Shown here: piece after piece, positions 47,730 to 58,435 of the stretch | Layout: each line of letters starts with the position of its first letter | Numbering within the stretch: the stretch's first letter is position 1 | Assembly: GCA_963169105.1 (NCBI GenBank) | Contig: OY720632.1 | Coordinates: 5,952,001-6,016,000 of the forward strand | DNA length: 64,000 bases | Direction of reading: 5' to 3' | DNA from: Ceriagrion tenellum | Lineage: Eukaryota; Arthropoda; Insecta; Odonata; Coenagrionidae | Program-made: the position numbers and the translations under genes | The notes under the pieces: generated by a model | What the model saw: only the letters and a program-made list of their open reading frames with translations | The model's database searches: none | Told to the model about the DNA's origin: nothing

Positions 47730-49780
47730 TCTTTGGAATAGCACAATTAAGTGCTCATGCGGGTGGCTTAATAATAGCAATTTCGTGGATAGTACCGAGA
47801 TCTTAAAATTTTGACTTTATTTTCCACTAGTGGAGGTAATGAATCCACTATACCGCTCCATCTAACTTTTATCTTCATTGTGCCTTCAACTCGTAGCACG
47901 ATTTTCATGGTGGGGGCTGGTAACAGTTAAGTTCTAATATCGGAGACGAGTGCTTGTTCCAACGCCGCCTTAAACTCACAAATGGCGGAAAGGGTTTCTC
48001 TTCCTCCGCTGTAACACTTCCAGTTTTTAGACAAAATTCTGTTCAAAGTAAAATGATTCCTGATTGGTTTTATTTGGACCCTTTCAAAGTGTATTCCACC
48101 GGTATTTGAACACGGGATCTCTCGCCTGCAGTTCAGCGTTCCACCGGATGGGCCACCTTGTTGTCTTCTTGCTGATGTGTTCTGCGCTCGGGCAAGCCAA
48201 ATGAATTTGATTATCGGATCCGATATTTCGCAGGAGCTGATTTTTTCCTCCATTCGCTCCCTCCGTGAAGGGTATCGCGTATGATCTCGCGGTCGCCAGC
48301 ATCTCTGGAATGCGTTGCATTTTTTACGCGTCTTTGAAAGCTTTCGTCGGGGAGATCTCTTGATGTTCCCTACCGGTCTGAAGCTCTCCGGTGATTGAAT
48401 TACGATGGGAGCGCGGAGAGTGGAAGAAAAAAGAAGAATCCGACTGGCACGAGTCATGTCGACAGTATTTTTCCTTTACCTTTATGGATTCCGCGGCCGA
48501 AGAGGCAGAGTTACGAAAATGCACAACGCGGACGCTTTGGCGTTCTAGTTTTCGTCCCGCGTATCTTTTTCCATCATCGAATTTTTGACTGAAAATTCCC
48601 AAAGGCCCATTTTTCTCTCTCTGCATCTTTTTTTCAAAGGGTCGAGAGAATCCGTTATATCTAGCAGTGTATATTTTTTTTATTTTCAAGGTGATTGACT
48701 CTTGCGTTCGCTATTCGTCGTCGGTTGGAATGGGATTACGATGGCCGCTGTCCAGTCACATTCAATCCGTTGGCCGTGCACAAGAGAGCATTCTCTTTGG
48801 TCGGAAATTCGTCCCCATGACCGACCAACCGACAGAATAAAAAATAATGCAAAATGTGCGCTCTGATTTAGACACTACCCTCAAAAATGCATGAAGTTCT
48901 AAGTCAAATAAAGATAACAGTACTGCTACATCCTCACTAGTCCAAAGCTAGGAACACAACCCTCATGGATCTTGCGGAAGTTCATAGCGTTTGCCCGGCA
49001 AATGAATCCATTCTTTTTTTCACGATCTGATTAAAGCTGTTGAGAGAGTACTAGCTGAGAGTACTCCCGTCAAAAAGAGTACGTATTTGAGTATCTAGAA
49101 GCGGCATATATTTTACAGGGGAGTCCTAATCCCAATTTTGGTTCCACACCGAGAAAACGTCGTCTGTATCACCCCGCCGCCCGTCGGATAAGATCTAAAC
49201 ATTTTCATTCCTTTCAATTTTTCGTGAGCAAACTCCAACGTCTGATTTTTCACTTCTCCTCTATGACTCCCATAAATAATTCTACTGCTTCAAAACCACT
49301 TAGGAGATCTCCAAGGCACAAGCAACCTCATCAGTCACTTGCCCACCTCTTGGTCGGAGTTATCCTCCGCTTTACAACGTACTGAATCAGACAAACGCGA
49401 AAAAACGAATGTCCGTACGTTTAGTCTAACAAATTACAAACCTTGGCTGTTAAGTCATTTTTTGGTTTTGAATTGAAAGTATTTAGTTGCAAAATGATGG
49501 GATTTCGAAAAATCGGATGTGGAAATGGAAAATTTATTAGTGGAAATGTGCTTGCATCATAGCAAGTTTTGGATATTCTGTTCAACTGTGACGTAGAACT
49601 AGATTGTAGACCCAGAAACCGTCGTATATTTTGCAGTTACGTGACGAACACATTTCCATGACACCTCCATGCTTCTATGCATTGTGTTGCTGTGCTTACT
49701 CACTCACATAGTTTTTGCTCGTCCTTTGGAAGCTTCATGACTAGAAAACTAATATAGGAGTATAAAAATGGGGGTTGGAG
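47730..49780. other. Non-coding, nothing recognised with confidence
   Basis: A further B-box-like stretch on the minus strand near 48090-48150 (GTTCAAATACC) may be a worn SINE. Longer frames at 47927-48689 show no domain. Confidence 0.4.
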
Positions 49781-50441
49781 GTGAATATGTCTCAGACACA
49801 ATATATGGACATTGGCAAAGTAAGGCAGGACCTGATTTTAGAAGATGGGGATAAAATAGCTTACACTGATCACTATAAATATCTTGGAGTAAAAATTACT
49901 GATGACGGGACCTTAGATGAGGCTATATCAGACCGAAATAACCAGGGAAGAAGGGTTATTAGGCTATGAGACAGCATCCTGTGGGACCGACGAATATTGA
50001 AAGCAAATAAAACAAGAATATACAATGCCATTTGCAAAAGTATGATGACGTAAGGATGTGAAGACTGGCCTATAAAGGAACGTACTATACAAACATTAAA
50101 AGCTACTGAAATGGATTTTTGGAGACGGGCTGCGGGACGATCAAACAATAGAAAGAGTTACAAATGACAGAATACGACAGATAATGAAAGTCGAGCACTA
50201 TATAATGGAGGACATAATGACCAAGCAGCTAATCTGGTACGGGCATGTAAAGAGAATGAACGAGGATAAAGTAACAAGAAAGATCTTGGAACTAACAATC
50301 CAAGGGAAAAGAGGAAGACCTAGGAAGAGCTGGGAAGAGGGAGTGGACAAAGAAATTGGAGCGAGAGGATTGGAAGAAGATCTTTGGAAGGACAAAGAGA
50401 CTTGGAGGCTAGAAATCGGAAGACGTCAGATGACGTTATGA
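49781..50441 (+). pseudogene. RTE-like reverse transcriptase C-terminal pseudogene
   Basis: About 220 codons' worth of a LINE C-terminus: YKYLGVKIT near the start, then AICKSMM, WPIKERTIQTLKATEMDFWRRA, and after a frameshift near 50145 WYGHVKRMNEDKV, GKRGRPRKSWEEG and TWRLEIGRR. In-frame stops occur after RVIRL and after SMMT. The order matches the end of RTE-like proteins but the sequence differs from the 44358 and 57767 family, so it is a separate lineage. The catalytic FADD-type core is missing. Confidence 0.75.
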
Positions 50442-50777
50442 ACTATCCTACATACTTTTTGTAAGTTGCATCAAAGGTTAGTAGCATCCACTTCAAAGCC
50501 AGAGACAAGATGGCGCTTTTTTTGCGGGACGATGTTCGCTCTCTTGGAATGCAGAGAGAGAGGGAGATAGGAAGAAATATGAATACACCAATTGGAGTGA
50601 ACTTGAGTCTCCATAGACTCCGCCCCCTCCAACGGGCCACTTCCGGGGGATGAGTGGAGGGGTCGCGTGTTCGAAACCGCACGAAATGATTCCGAGGGTG
50701 TAACAAAGGAGTCGCACGTTGTACCACAACGAGCGGTTGGAGGATTTTGCTGAGTTTTACACGCTCGCATGAATAAC

Positions 50778-51345
50778 TTAAGGTAGTTTGAGCGAAATAT
50801 CATTTTATCTAAAAAAAACAATGAATTTGGTCACATTTTAAAGAAAAATATCTCCCCCTTCTAATGGCATCAAAAATTTAACCCCTTACCTCATTGCTTT
50901 TGGAGATATTTTCCAAAATATACCAGGCCTTTTACATAGGATATGGTACGTGCATGCACTCCAGAGAGACCTTATATACAACATGAAGATTTTCTAACAC
51001 TTAGATGTCGTTAAAAAAAGCTAGCAGCGTGTAGTTTGTATGCTTTCTCAGCTTTTTTAAAAAATTAATCATATTGTCACCACAGTGGGTACTTGGGTAT
51101 CACAAAAAAACCTCCCGTTTTGAAGGAGTTTCAAACGCGCCGCGCGAAAAAAATGAGTCGAGTAAAAGGCTTATTTAGTTATTTCAATTTAATTACTTAC
51201 AACTTCTGTCATGTAAAACTATATTATTGCACCATTAATAATGCAATATTTAATTCATGTATCATACAGGTGCTGAAATTAAAACGTATAATTCGAATAT
51301 GGTCTCTATTATGACTAGGGAACTATCTCGCTCGGACTACCTTTT
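50778..51345. mobile_element. TTAA-flanked miniature element, copy 4
   Basis: Begins TTAA then GGTAGTTTGAGCGAAATATC. The right end reads GGACTACC followed by TTTT, so the right TTAA has decayed or was truncated. Body closest to copy 3. No coding frame. Confidence 0.82.
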
Positions 51346-51889
51346 GTGCATGTTATATCGTTAATTCTGACTCTAATCGCGATAGCATGGTTTTAGGCCA
51401 GGAATGACTAGCCAATGACACGTATATTATGTTTAATATTTAATGTACCAGAGGTTTCGACTCCATCAAGAATATTCCAGCAGGAAAAACTTGATCTGGT
51501 GGACTGCGCGATTTTTACGAGTTGTTTTATGCATATATCGAAATCTCCAACTTTTCGTTGTTTGTACCTCGTGACTCCTCAGCTGCGTCCTCGGAATCAT
51601 TCCAAATGGTTTCAAACACTCACGCCCAGGATGCAATGGGGCTAGGAAGGCACAGCCCCGGCACTTGAAATCACTGTAAATATGAACGATCGCCACTAAT
51701 TTCACCCATTTTTTTTATAAAATTGGTTGCAACCATCTAAGAGACGAACGTTTCGCCATTTTGGATACATCACGGTGAATGAATATGAAGTTTCTTTGAT
51801 AGGTAACATTCGACTGGAAGAAAGTCGTAGCCGCTTGATACTTCATACTCACAATCTCTGTGTTACAATTTGAAGCTTAATCTTTCGAG

Positions 51890-52331
51890 TAGGGATGAGT
51901 CGATTACACTTTTTTTCGATTCTGATTCCGATTCTTTCAAATCGATTCCCGATTCTCGATTCCGATGCCATCGATTCTTATTCCTAATAACAGGAGGGAT
52001 ATTGATATACCAGTAGCGAAAGGCTATTCTTTAAATTCAAGTAATGGCTGAAATAAAATAACATAGACAATTAAGTCGCTCAAAAAGTATATTTATCAAC
52101 AAATAGGAAATGTATCCTCAGCTTATTGTGGTAGATAAAAAGTACAAATTGATAGCCTGCACCCTAAAAGACTAAGACAAATATGATGTGATAAATGAAT
52201 TTGATTCGAATATTTATCCATCTGGAATCGACGGAATCGGAATCGACTATAGGCGATCGATTCTCGATACCGATTCTAATCCTGAGAATCAGTGGAATCG
52301 AGAATCGACATTTGGATTTGACTCATCCTTA
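51890..52331. mobile_element. hAT-like miniature element with GATTC subterminal repeats
   Basis: The left end TAGGGATGAGTCGATT and the right end read inward, TAAGGATGAGTCAAAT, form the inverted repeat. Candidate 8-bp duplications are CTTTCGAG (51882-51889) and CTTTCAAC (52332-52339), matching at 6 of 8 positions. Many GATTC/GAATC motifs cluster inside both ends, as subterminal transposase-binding repeats do in hAT elements. At 442 bp with no frame it is non-autonomous. It is unrelated to the complete hAT at 16989-21207. Confidence 0.7.
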
Positions 52332-52581
52332 CTTTCAACTTTTCAAGTATTTTTCCATTTTTCCCGGTATGAAACTCACTTGAAACGAATTTAAAACGAT
52401 AAATTGACTGAGATTCAGTACTGCCATTGCTTTTTATTCCACTGAATAACGACTATGAGATGCACGTCAATGAATTGTGGATTGGAAAGCGCGACTTTGG
52501 GAAAATAGAGAAAATATTGTGGATTCCAAGCGAGAGGAACAAGTCAAAAGTCCGAGATCCGTCCGTCCATTTGGTGTCTAA

Positions 52582-53220
52582 AACCTGAATCACACGATAC
52601 TTGACCTTGTACAAGTCCGAGGATGCTAGCGAGTACTGGATTTCTGGTACGAAACCTAGCATGCTTGAAACCTTCCAAGGAGCTATCACACGATACTCGA
52701 ACTTGCACAAGGTCTGTTTAGTAGATCTTAATCTAGTACAGTCGCGGAAGGAGTTTGACGAGCGATATGGATGATTTCGAACGAAGACGACAGCTTTTAG
52801 CCGCTGCAGCTGCCGTGGTATAAAGTCACGAGTGCCTACCATATTTATCGATTAAAACCTCCATTGCCTCAGATACCCAAGCCATTGTGTCTTGTTGAGA
52901 GGTTTGAGTTGTTTATTTGATCGCGGGAAATTGTAATTGTCACGAGGGACTATGGAGGCACTGACATCAAAAATTGACGATCGCATTGTAAAGAGCAAAG
53001 GTGATTGGTCGGCGGCTACTAGGTCCTACTTGGAGCAAGTATCAAACTAGTACCGCACCGATTACGAAAACAAGGATACCAGCTAGTATGCGAATAGCGA
53101 TCATGCAGGATTCCCAGTATGCTCGGTCTGTATCACACGATACTTGACCTTTCACAAGTCTTAGTATGCTATCTAGCATCCTTGGACTTGTACATGGTCA
53201 AGTATCGTGTGATTCAGGCT
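52582..53220 (+). mobile_element. PIF/Harbinger-like deletion derivative
   Basis: Flanked by TAA at 52579-52581 and 53221-53223. The left end AACCTGAATCACACGATACT and the right end read inward, AGCCTGAATCACACGATACT, begin an inverted repeat of ~50 bp. The ATCACACGATACT motif recurs just inside both ends (near 52686 and 53131). A 3-bp TAA duplication fits PIF/Harbinger. Two short plus-strand frames remain: 52767-52823 (MDDFERRRQLLAAAAAVV, similar to the start of HARBI1-like proteins) and 52952-53050 (with DWSAATRSYLEQ). The 639-bp copy thus looks like a larger element that lost most of its coding region. Confidence 0.78.
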
Positions 53221-53239
53221 TAAGGACGCACCATCTTTC

Positions 53240-53272
53240 TTTCATTCAAGTTTCATTCAAGTTTCATTCAAG
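53240..53272. repeat. 11-bp unit repeated three times
   Basis: TTTCATTCAAG repeated in tandem just to the right of the Harbinger-like element. A small slippage repeat. Confidence 0.6.
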
Positions 53273-53589
53273 AGGAGTTTATTTCATTCAAACATAGTCG
53301 GATTCTCGGTAAATATAAAATCTGGAGCAGTAGACAGTCGAGTGGCATTCAGTTGTGATGACGATAACGGGCATTTAATATGCTTAGGCGGCAGGAAAAG
53401 GACAAGGGGAAGGAGCACTCTCATCCGACACGGTGCGCTTTCAAGATGGTGAACAAAATGTTTAAATATTTAATTATCTGTTTTTCACCCTATTTATTCT
53501 AAAATCATATACCACCTCGATGAGCAAGCAATAAATGGTTACAAAAATGGTTGTGAAATTGAGATTTACCTCATACTCCGGTGATTTTT

Positions 53590-54060
53590 CGTTGATAAGG
53601 AGAGAAATGCTTAAATGCCCAGTAGTTATCTGAGGAGTTTTTGTAGCAAAAGTAGGATGGATAGGGTCAGGAATGAGTGGGTAATAAATGAATGTGGGTT
53701 AGATGCTCCAGTAGAAATGGACATATATATGAAAGGAGTGTGCTTCGTTGATTTAGCCATGTTGAGAGAATGGATGAGAGTCGAATAACGAAACAGATAT
53801 ATAAGAGTGAAATGAATGGTGCGAGAGGTAGAGGTAGGCCGAGAAAGTTGTGGTTGAATGTGGTTGAGGGAGTTCTTAGGAGGAGGAATATTAGGAGTTT
53901 TTAAAACAGGAGGGCGTGTATGAAGTAATGTATGGGGGTAAATGAGGCAAAAGAGGTTTGCAAGGATAGGTCAGTATGGAGGATATTATTGAAGCAGAAT
54001 TAGGTGTAAAAATATGTATTTATGAGTGAAACTTAGTGAGTGTACCTACCCCGGAAGGCA
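53590..54060 (+). pseudogene. Decayed LINE C-terminal relic
   Basis: Plus-strand pieces read DRVRNEWVINECGL, then in another frame RITKQIYKSEMNGARGRGRPRKLW, VEGVLRRRNIRS, and RACMK, GVNEAKEVCKDRSVW. This is the order of a LINE C-terminus common in arthropods. Several frameshifts and stops. It ends near the CCCCGGAAGGCAACGGCG block, which looks like its 3' UTR. Confidence 0.65.
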
Positions 54061-54069
54061 ACGGCGTGA

Positions 54070-54330
54070 TTGGTATAGAATAAGAATACTTTATTTTTCT
54101 CTGGGTAAATCACCCATAAGAGCATTACAAAAATTATCAAAAACTATATACAACAAAATAAGCATTAAAAACCACAAAGAGTGAAGAGTATGTATGTATA
54201 TTCGCCATAATTTTTCTTCGAACATATCGGAAGCAACGGATAATTCGTTTTTGAGACCAAAACGGTATTGATTATGATTTACATCAAGTCCAATGTTTAT
54301 TACTCTATGGGTCCTTTTAAAGTCCATAAG
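54070..54330 (-). pseudogene. LINE 3' end relic
   Basis: The minus-strand frame from 54327 to 54091 ends NALMGDLPREK and is followed by AATAAAGTATTCTTATTCTAT, a microsatellite tail typical of a LINE 3' end. It lies tail to tail with the plus-strand relic ending near 54060. I recognise this as LINE-like mainly from the tail and position, so the family is unassigned. Confidence 0.5.
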
Positions 54331-55185
54331 TCAGCTCCCATCGTATTCATCAGTTTTAATTGATATATTTGAAATCAGAGATTGTTAGTATTTTAATTAA
54401 ATGCTGAATAAAATGTCAACAGGAAACTCGACGAAATTCCAAAATCGTTGAAAGTAATTGGGACTAATCCATGTTGACAGTCGTTAGCCTTGATCAGCCG
54501 ATGGGTTTCCGGGAAACATCAAAAATGACAGCAAGGCGGAGATATGCGTTCTAATTAATAGCATCGCCATGCGTACTTTTATTTTTGGTTGCAGATAAAA
54601 AATTGTTCTTATTCTCTTTCGCTTTGAATTATCTCCAAATAAATTGGTCGTCAGCGAGGTATTACTCATTCTGCGTCCCTAAATCCCATGCCGCCCAATT
54701 ACGCGGGAACCACGGAAACCTGGGACCACGCCTCCCCTCCCCACCCAACCCCCGTCTATTTCTCTCCCCCATTTCTACTCCACTCCCTTCAACCCCTCCC
54801 ACCCACCCCTTTCGTCTTGGGAGACTAGCACAACAGGATACGAGGGCGATGGAGGAGGGGGAAGAGAAAAAGGTGACTATTCCTATGGAGGAGTGGGGGG
54901 TGGAGGCACTATGGAGGAATAGTGTTGACTTACGTGTAGTATTCAATTAGTCCAGATTGCTCTATGAAGTTACGTAAAGGTGGAAAGAATGAATATATGC
55001 CATTTTGTTCTTTGTTACATTTTCTAACTGTGATCTCTATTAAGATTATGAATGTAAAAACATGTACCGAACGAGGATGTTTTCAACATTCCTGATATGT
55101 ATATATAATGTGAAACTGAAAACCGGTGAATTAACATTTATTGGAATCGATATGTATATTATTTTTTTGTAATTATTGCTTCAGT
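54331..55185. other. Non-coding, with a pyrimidine-rich patch
   Basis: C/T-rich at about 54725-54815 then purine-rich to 54900. Otherwise AT-rich and unique. Confidence 0.45.
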
Positions 55186-55800
55186 TCTTCTTTTTTTATT
55201 TATTTATTATTACACTTTTCTTACGTTTATAATTCATTCATCAGTCAGCAATCCGAAGATTGGTTTGACGCAGCCCTCCACTCAATTCTCCTATCAGTTA
55301 GTCTTTTAACACTTACATAGTTCTTCTGTTTACATCCTTCATCACCTGCTCAATGTATATCTCATCCGAGGCCTTCCTTTTCCGTTCTACCCTTCCACCT
55401 GTTCCTCAAAACGATTATTCTCATCAGACCATCATGTCTCATGATGTGGCCGATCAAGTTGTCTCGTCTTCTTCCCAAGGTTTTCAAAAGACTTCTCTCC
55501 AACTTTTCTTAAAACTTCCACGTTACTCACACGATCTATCCATTTGATCTTCATTATTCTTCTGTAACATCACATTTCGAAAGCTTCCAACCTTGATTTC
55601 TCTGCTGCTGTCACCGTCAATGCCTCACTACCAAGCATGCGAAGCAAGAAAGAAATTGTCAGTAGAATAGCCCAAGCGAAGAGGGCATTCCTCAAAAAGA
55701 GAAGTCTCCTTGCAGCTGGGAATATAAGCGTTGAAGTAAGGAAGCAATTTATTAGGACTTAACATTTGGAGCATGCTGCTTTGTGGTAGTGAGGCATGGA
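55186..55800 (-). mobile_element. RTE-like LINE insertion with 5' inversion
   Basis: On the minus strand, 55632 to 55240 reads GSEALTVTAAEKSRLEAFEM, then YRRIMKIKWIDRVSNVEV, RDNLIGH and GRPRMRY (with frameshifts), then a 3' UTR and an A-rich tail at 55186-55215. The adjoining 55637-55800 instead reads on the plus strand: RSKKEIVSRIAQAKRAFLKKR, then VEVRKQFIRT and LLCGSEAW, the protein segment that should come just before. A 13-bp sequence (GGTAGTGAGGCAT) is present at both breakpoints, at 55785-55797 on + and 55620-55632 on -. This head-to-head layout is the signature of twin priming. Confidence 0.75.
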
Positions 55801-56474
55801 TTTCTGTGATAACTATGTAAAATATCTCATGGACCAGAATGGCCAAACGATAATAAATAAATTGAATTCCCTTCCCATCCATCCTCCCCTCGCTTTCCCC
55901 CAATCCTTCCTCTTCCGCCCCTCCCCCCCCTCCCCAACACCCCGCCGCGACTGATTTTCCGCTCCCATACATTTACACATACGTTACCATATTCCCCCCT
56001 CCTCCCGCCCTCTTCCGCCGGAAACTCCCAATTACGCAATGTAAACACCAAGCACTCCTCGTCCGACACACACACCATACGCAATCACACTCGGGCACCG
56101 CGCCACATCGCAGCGCCGCCGCGGCCCAGTTCGGAAACATATCCGTCTGTGTATGCATGCATGTGTCCCATGATTCTCCCTTCATTCCTTCCTTCCCCCC
56201 TCCCCCCGTTATCTTCCCTCCCCCACCCCCCGTTACTCCAGCCTCCGCCCACCTCCATCGGCCTCTCTCCTGCCGGTTCACTAGAGATCGCTTGGTGTGA
56301 GAGAGGGGCGGAAGGGGGAGGTAAAGGAGAGGTGAACTCTGGGAAGGGGCGAAGAATGTCGAAGAGAGTGTCCATCTTGTGATGAGAACAAGAGTGTGAA
56401 GAAGGATTTAAGTTAAGGTAATCTAGGACTTACCTTAACTTCTGATATATTGTGGGGATTGCACATACAAAACA
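55801..56474. other. Non-coding, with a pyrimidine-rich block
   Basis: C/T-rich DNA at about 55870-56000 and 56170-56270, with CpG-rich DNA between. Overlapping frames on both strands are low complexity. Hairpin at 56410-56441 listed separately. Confidence 0.45.
56410..56441. repeat. Perfect 12-bp stem, 8-base loop hairpin
   Basis: AAGTTAAGGTAA (56410-56421) and its exact complement (56430-56441). The arms contain TTAAGGTA, the outer end of the TTAA-flanked miniature family, so a collapsed relic of that family's ends is one possible origin. Confidence 0.65.
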
Positions 56475-57048
56475 TATTCGTCACAGCATTAAAGAAACTA
56501 GGTTTTGTTAAATGTATAATAGGAAGGTCCTCGGATGAATAAGTCAATGAGAGATGCTACTTCGCTCTGGTTAGGCCACACCTCGATTACGCCGCGAGCA
56601 TTTGGGACCCTGGTCATAAAGATTTAACCAAAACAATTATTAAAATACAAAGGGAAGCAGCGTGCTTCGTTAAAAACTGCTACGAACGTACATGTAGTGT
56701 CTCACAACTTTTAGAGGGATTAAGGTGGGAGCCCCTAGAGACTCGGAGGCTACAGGCTAGGCTTAGGTTGCTTGATAAATTCAGAACTGATATTTTTCAG
56801 AGCGACGTAGAGAATATTATCATAACTCCTAACTATATCTCTAGGTCTGACAGTTTCGATAAAATAAGAGAAATACACCACCGAACAGATAGGTACAAAT
56901 CTCGTTCTTTCCGCGAACAATAAGCGACCGCAATAAAAATGGAGCTCCACTAAATACACTCCTATAATTCATGTCACCATTTCATCTCCAAAAAACTTAC
57001 ATCTTTACACGGCTGGTGACCTACCACCCCCTGCCACACGCCCATGAG
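56475..57048 (+). pseudogene. CR1/L2-like LINE 3' fragment, second copy
   Basis: Reads ALKKLGFVK, SSDE, a stop, then RCYFALVRPHLDYAASIWDP and ETRRLQARLRLLDKF, with FREQ then a stop and the same 3' UTR block (CACCCCCTGCCACACGCCCA) as at 36605-37156. It starts further upstream than that copy. The terminal GTAGAT repeats are missing, and the sequence breaks off after CCCATGAGGC. Confidence 0.8.
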
Positions 57049-57097
57049 GCGCACGCACGTGTCTTCGATATTTCAATCTCTCTGCTAACGGTCACCC

Positions 57098-57752
57098 ACT
57101 GTCCATTAAAAAAGTCGAGTCTGTTGAGTTTAGGACGCTGTATCTTCAAGTAGCATCAACCGATTTCAACGAAATAAAATATATACGATAGAATGATCAT
57201 TTCTACGTTTAATGTAGCGTTTAAAAATGTTTTCTTATCCTTATCTACACTTACAATATTTATTTTGCAAAAATGCCCTGTTTCGACGAATATATGACGA
57301 ATGGTTATGTACATTTATGTAAAGCTGGTATCATTGCGGTTACAACGGTATAACTCAAACGTCTATCAAATCGTTAGTTTCAGAATTAGCCGAGGTTTAC
57401 AATTTTTACAACAGCTTGTGTACAACTAAACCTAGGAACAAATTTTTTTCCTTTGATATGTGTGAAACATGTTTGGCTAACGTATATCAACATCCGTCAT
57501 TTCTACAATAAATAATAAGAGAATGGCGATAATATAAATTCGGACCATCGGGTTTAGAGCGCCGAAAACAGGTTCTTTTTTCAAAATAAATAATGTATTA
57601 GTGTAGATAAGGATAGGAAAATTTTTCATACACATCAGTAAACGTAAAAAAGATCATTCTAACGTACGCATTTTATTTCGTTAAAATCGGTAGACCCTAC
57701 TTGAAGATACAGCGTCCTAAACTCAACAGACTCGACTTTTTTAATGGACAGT
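57098..57752. mobile_element. Foldback-type element with long inverted repeats
   Basis: The outer 56 bp of each end are identical inverted repeats (57098-57153 and 57697-57752, starting ACTGTCCATTAAAAAAGTCG). The similarity continues imperfectly inward to about 57300 and 57540, so the arms are ~200 bp and the unique middle ~240 bp. No frame is present. A target duplication is not evident; the left flank CACCC and the right flank AGGTAGG do not match. It sits between a CR1/L2-like relic and an RTE-like relic. Confidence 0.8.
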
Positions 57753-57766
57753 AGGTAGGTTTTTTA

Positions 57767-58435
57767 ATGGTAGTAAGCAGATACGGGACGAGAGTAGAGC
57801 TGGTTCTAGAAGGAGAAGCACTAGAGACGGTGGACGATTTTGTTTATTTGGCAAGCAAAATTGCACCAGATGGGCTGAGCAAGGAGGAAATAGTAAGCCG
57901 CATTAACCAGGCCAAGTTAGCCTTCAACAAGAAAAACAAACTCTTCACCGCCAGCAACATTAATTTAAGGATTAGGAAATTGTTATTGAGGACTTTTGTA
58001 TGGAGCGTTCTGCTCTATGGTAGTGAGACCTGGACAATTGGAAAGAGAGAGAAGGAAAGAATGGAGGCATTTGAAGTGTGGTACTATGGGAAAAATGCTG
58101 AAAATACCCTGGGTGGCAAGAGTCACGAACGTGGAGGGGTTTAAGAGGATAGGGGAAAGACGGTGTCTACTCAGAATGCTAAATAAGAGAAGGAACACCT
58201 GGATTGGCCATATTCTCCGACATGAAAGCTTGATTAAGACCATACTAGAGGGTACAGTAGAGGGAAAAAATCAGAGGGTCAGACCTAGACTGGACAATAT
58301 GGGGCAGTTGATGTAGGAACTAGGTTGCAAATCGTACAATGTAGTGAAAACATGGGCCAAGATCGGATAAAGTTGAAGACTGTTGCAGACCAATCCTAGG
58401 ATTGTAACCAGAGAAGAAGGTGATCGTTAGCAGAG
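57767..58435 (+). pseudogene. RTE-like LINE C-terminal pseudogene
   Basis: Frame 57767-58144 reads LEGEALETVDDFVYLASKI, INQAKLAFNKK, LLLRTFVWSVLLYGSETWTIG and MEAFEVWYYGK. A frameshift near 58090 moves the continuation to another frame: MLKIPWVARVTNVEGF, WIGHILRHESLIKT, EGKNQRVRPRLDNMGQ and a stop at 58314-58316. The 3' UTR aligns with that of 44358-44745 to about 58435. The reverse transcriptase core is missing, so it is 5'-truncated. Confidence 0.8.

Noticed and set aside
48090..48150. tRNA-like SINE head on the minus strand
   Set aside because: Only a partial B box. Too worn to list as a feature.
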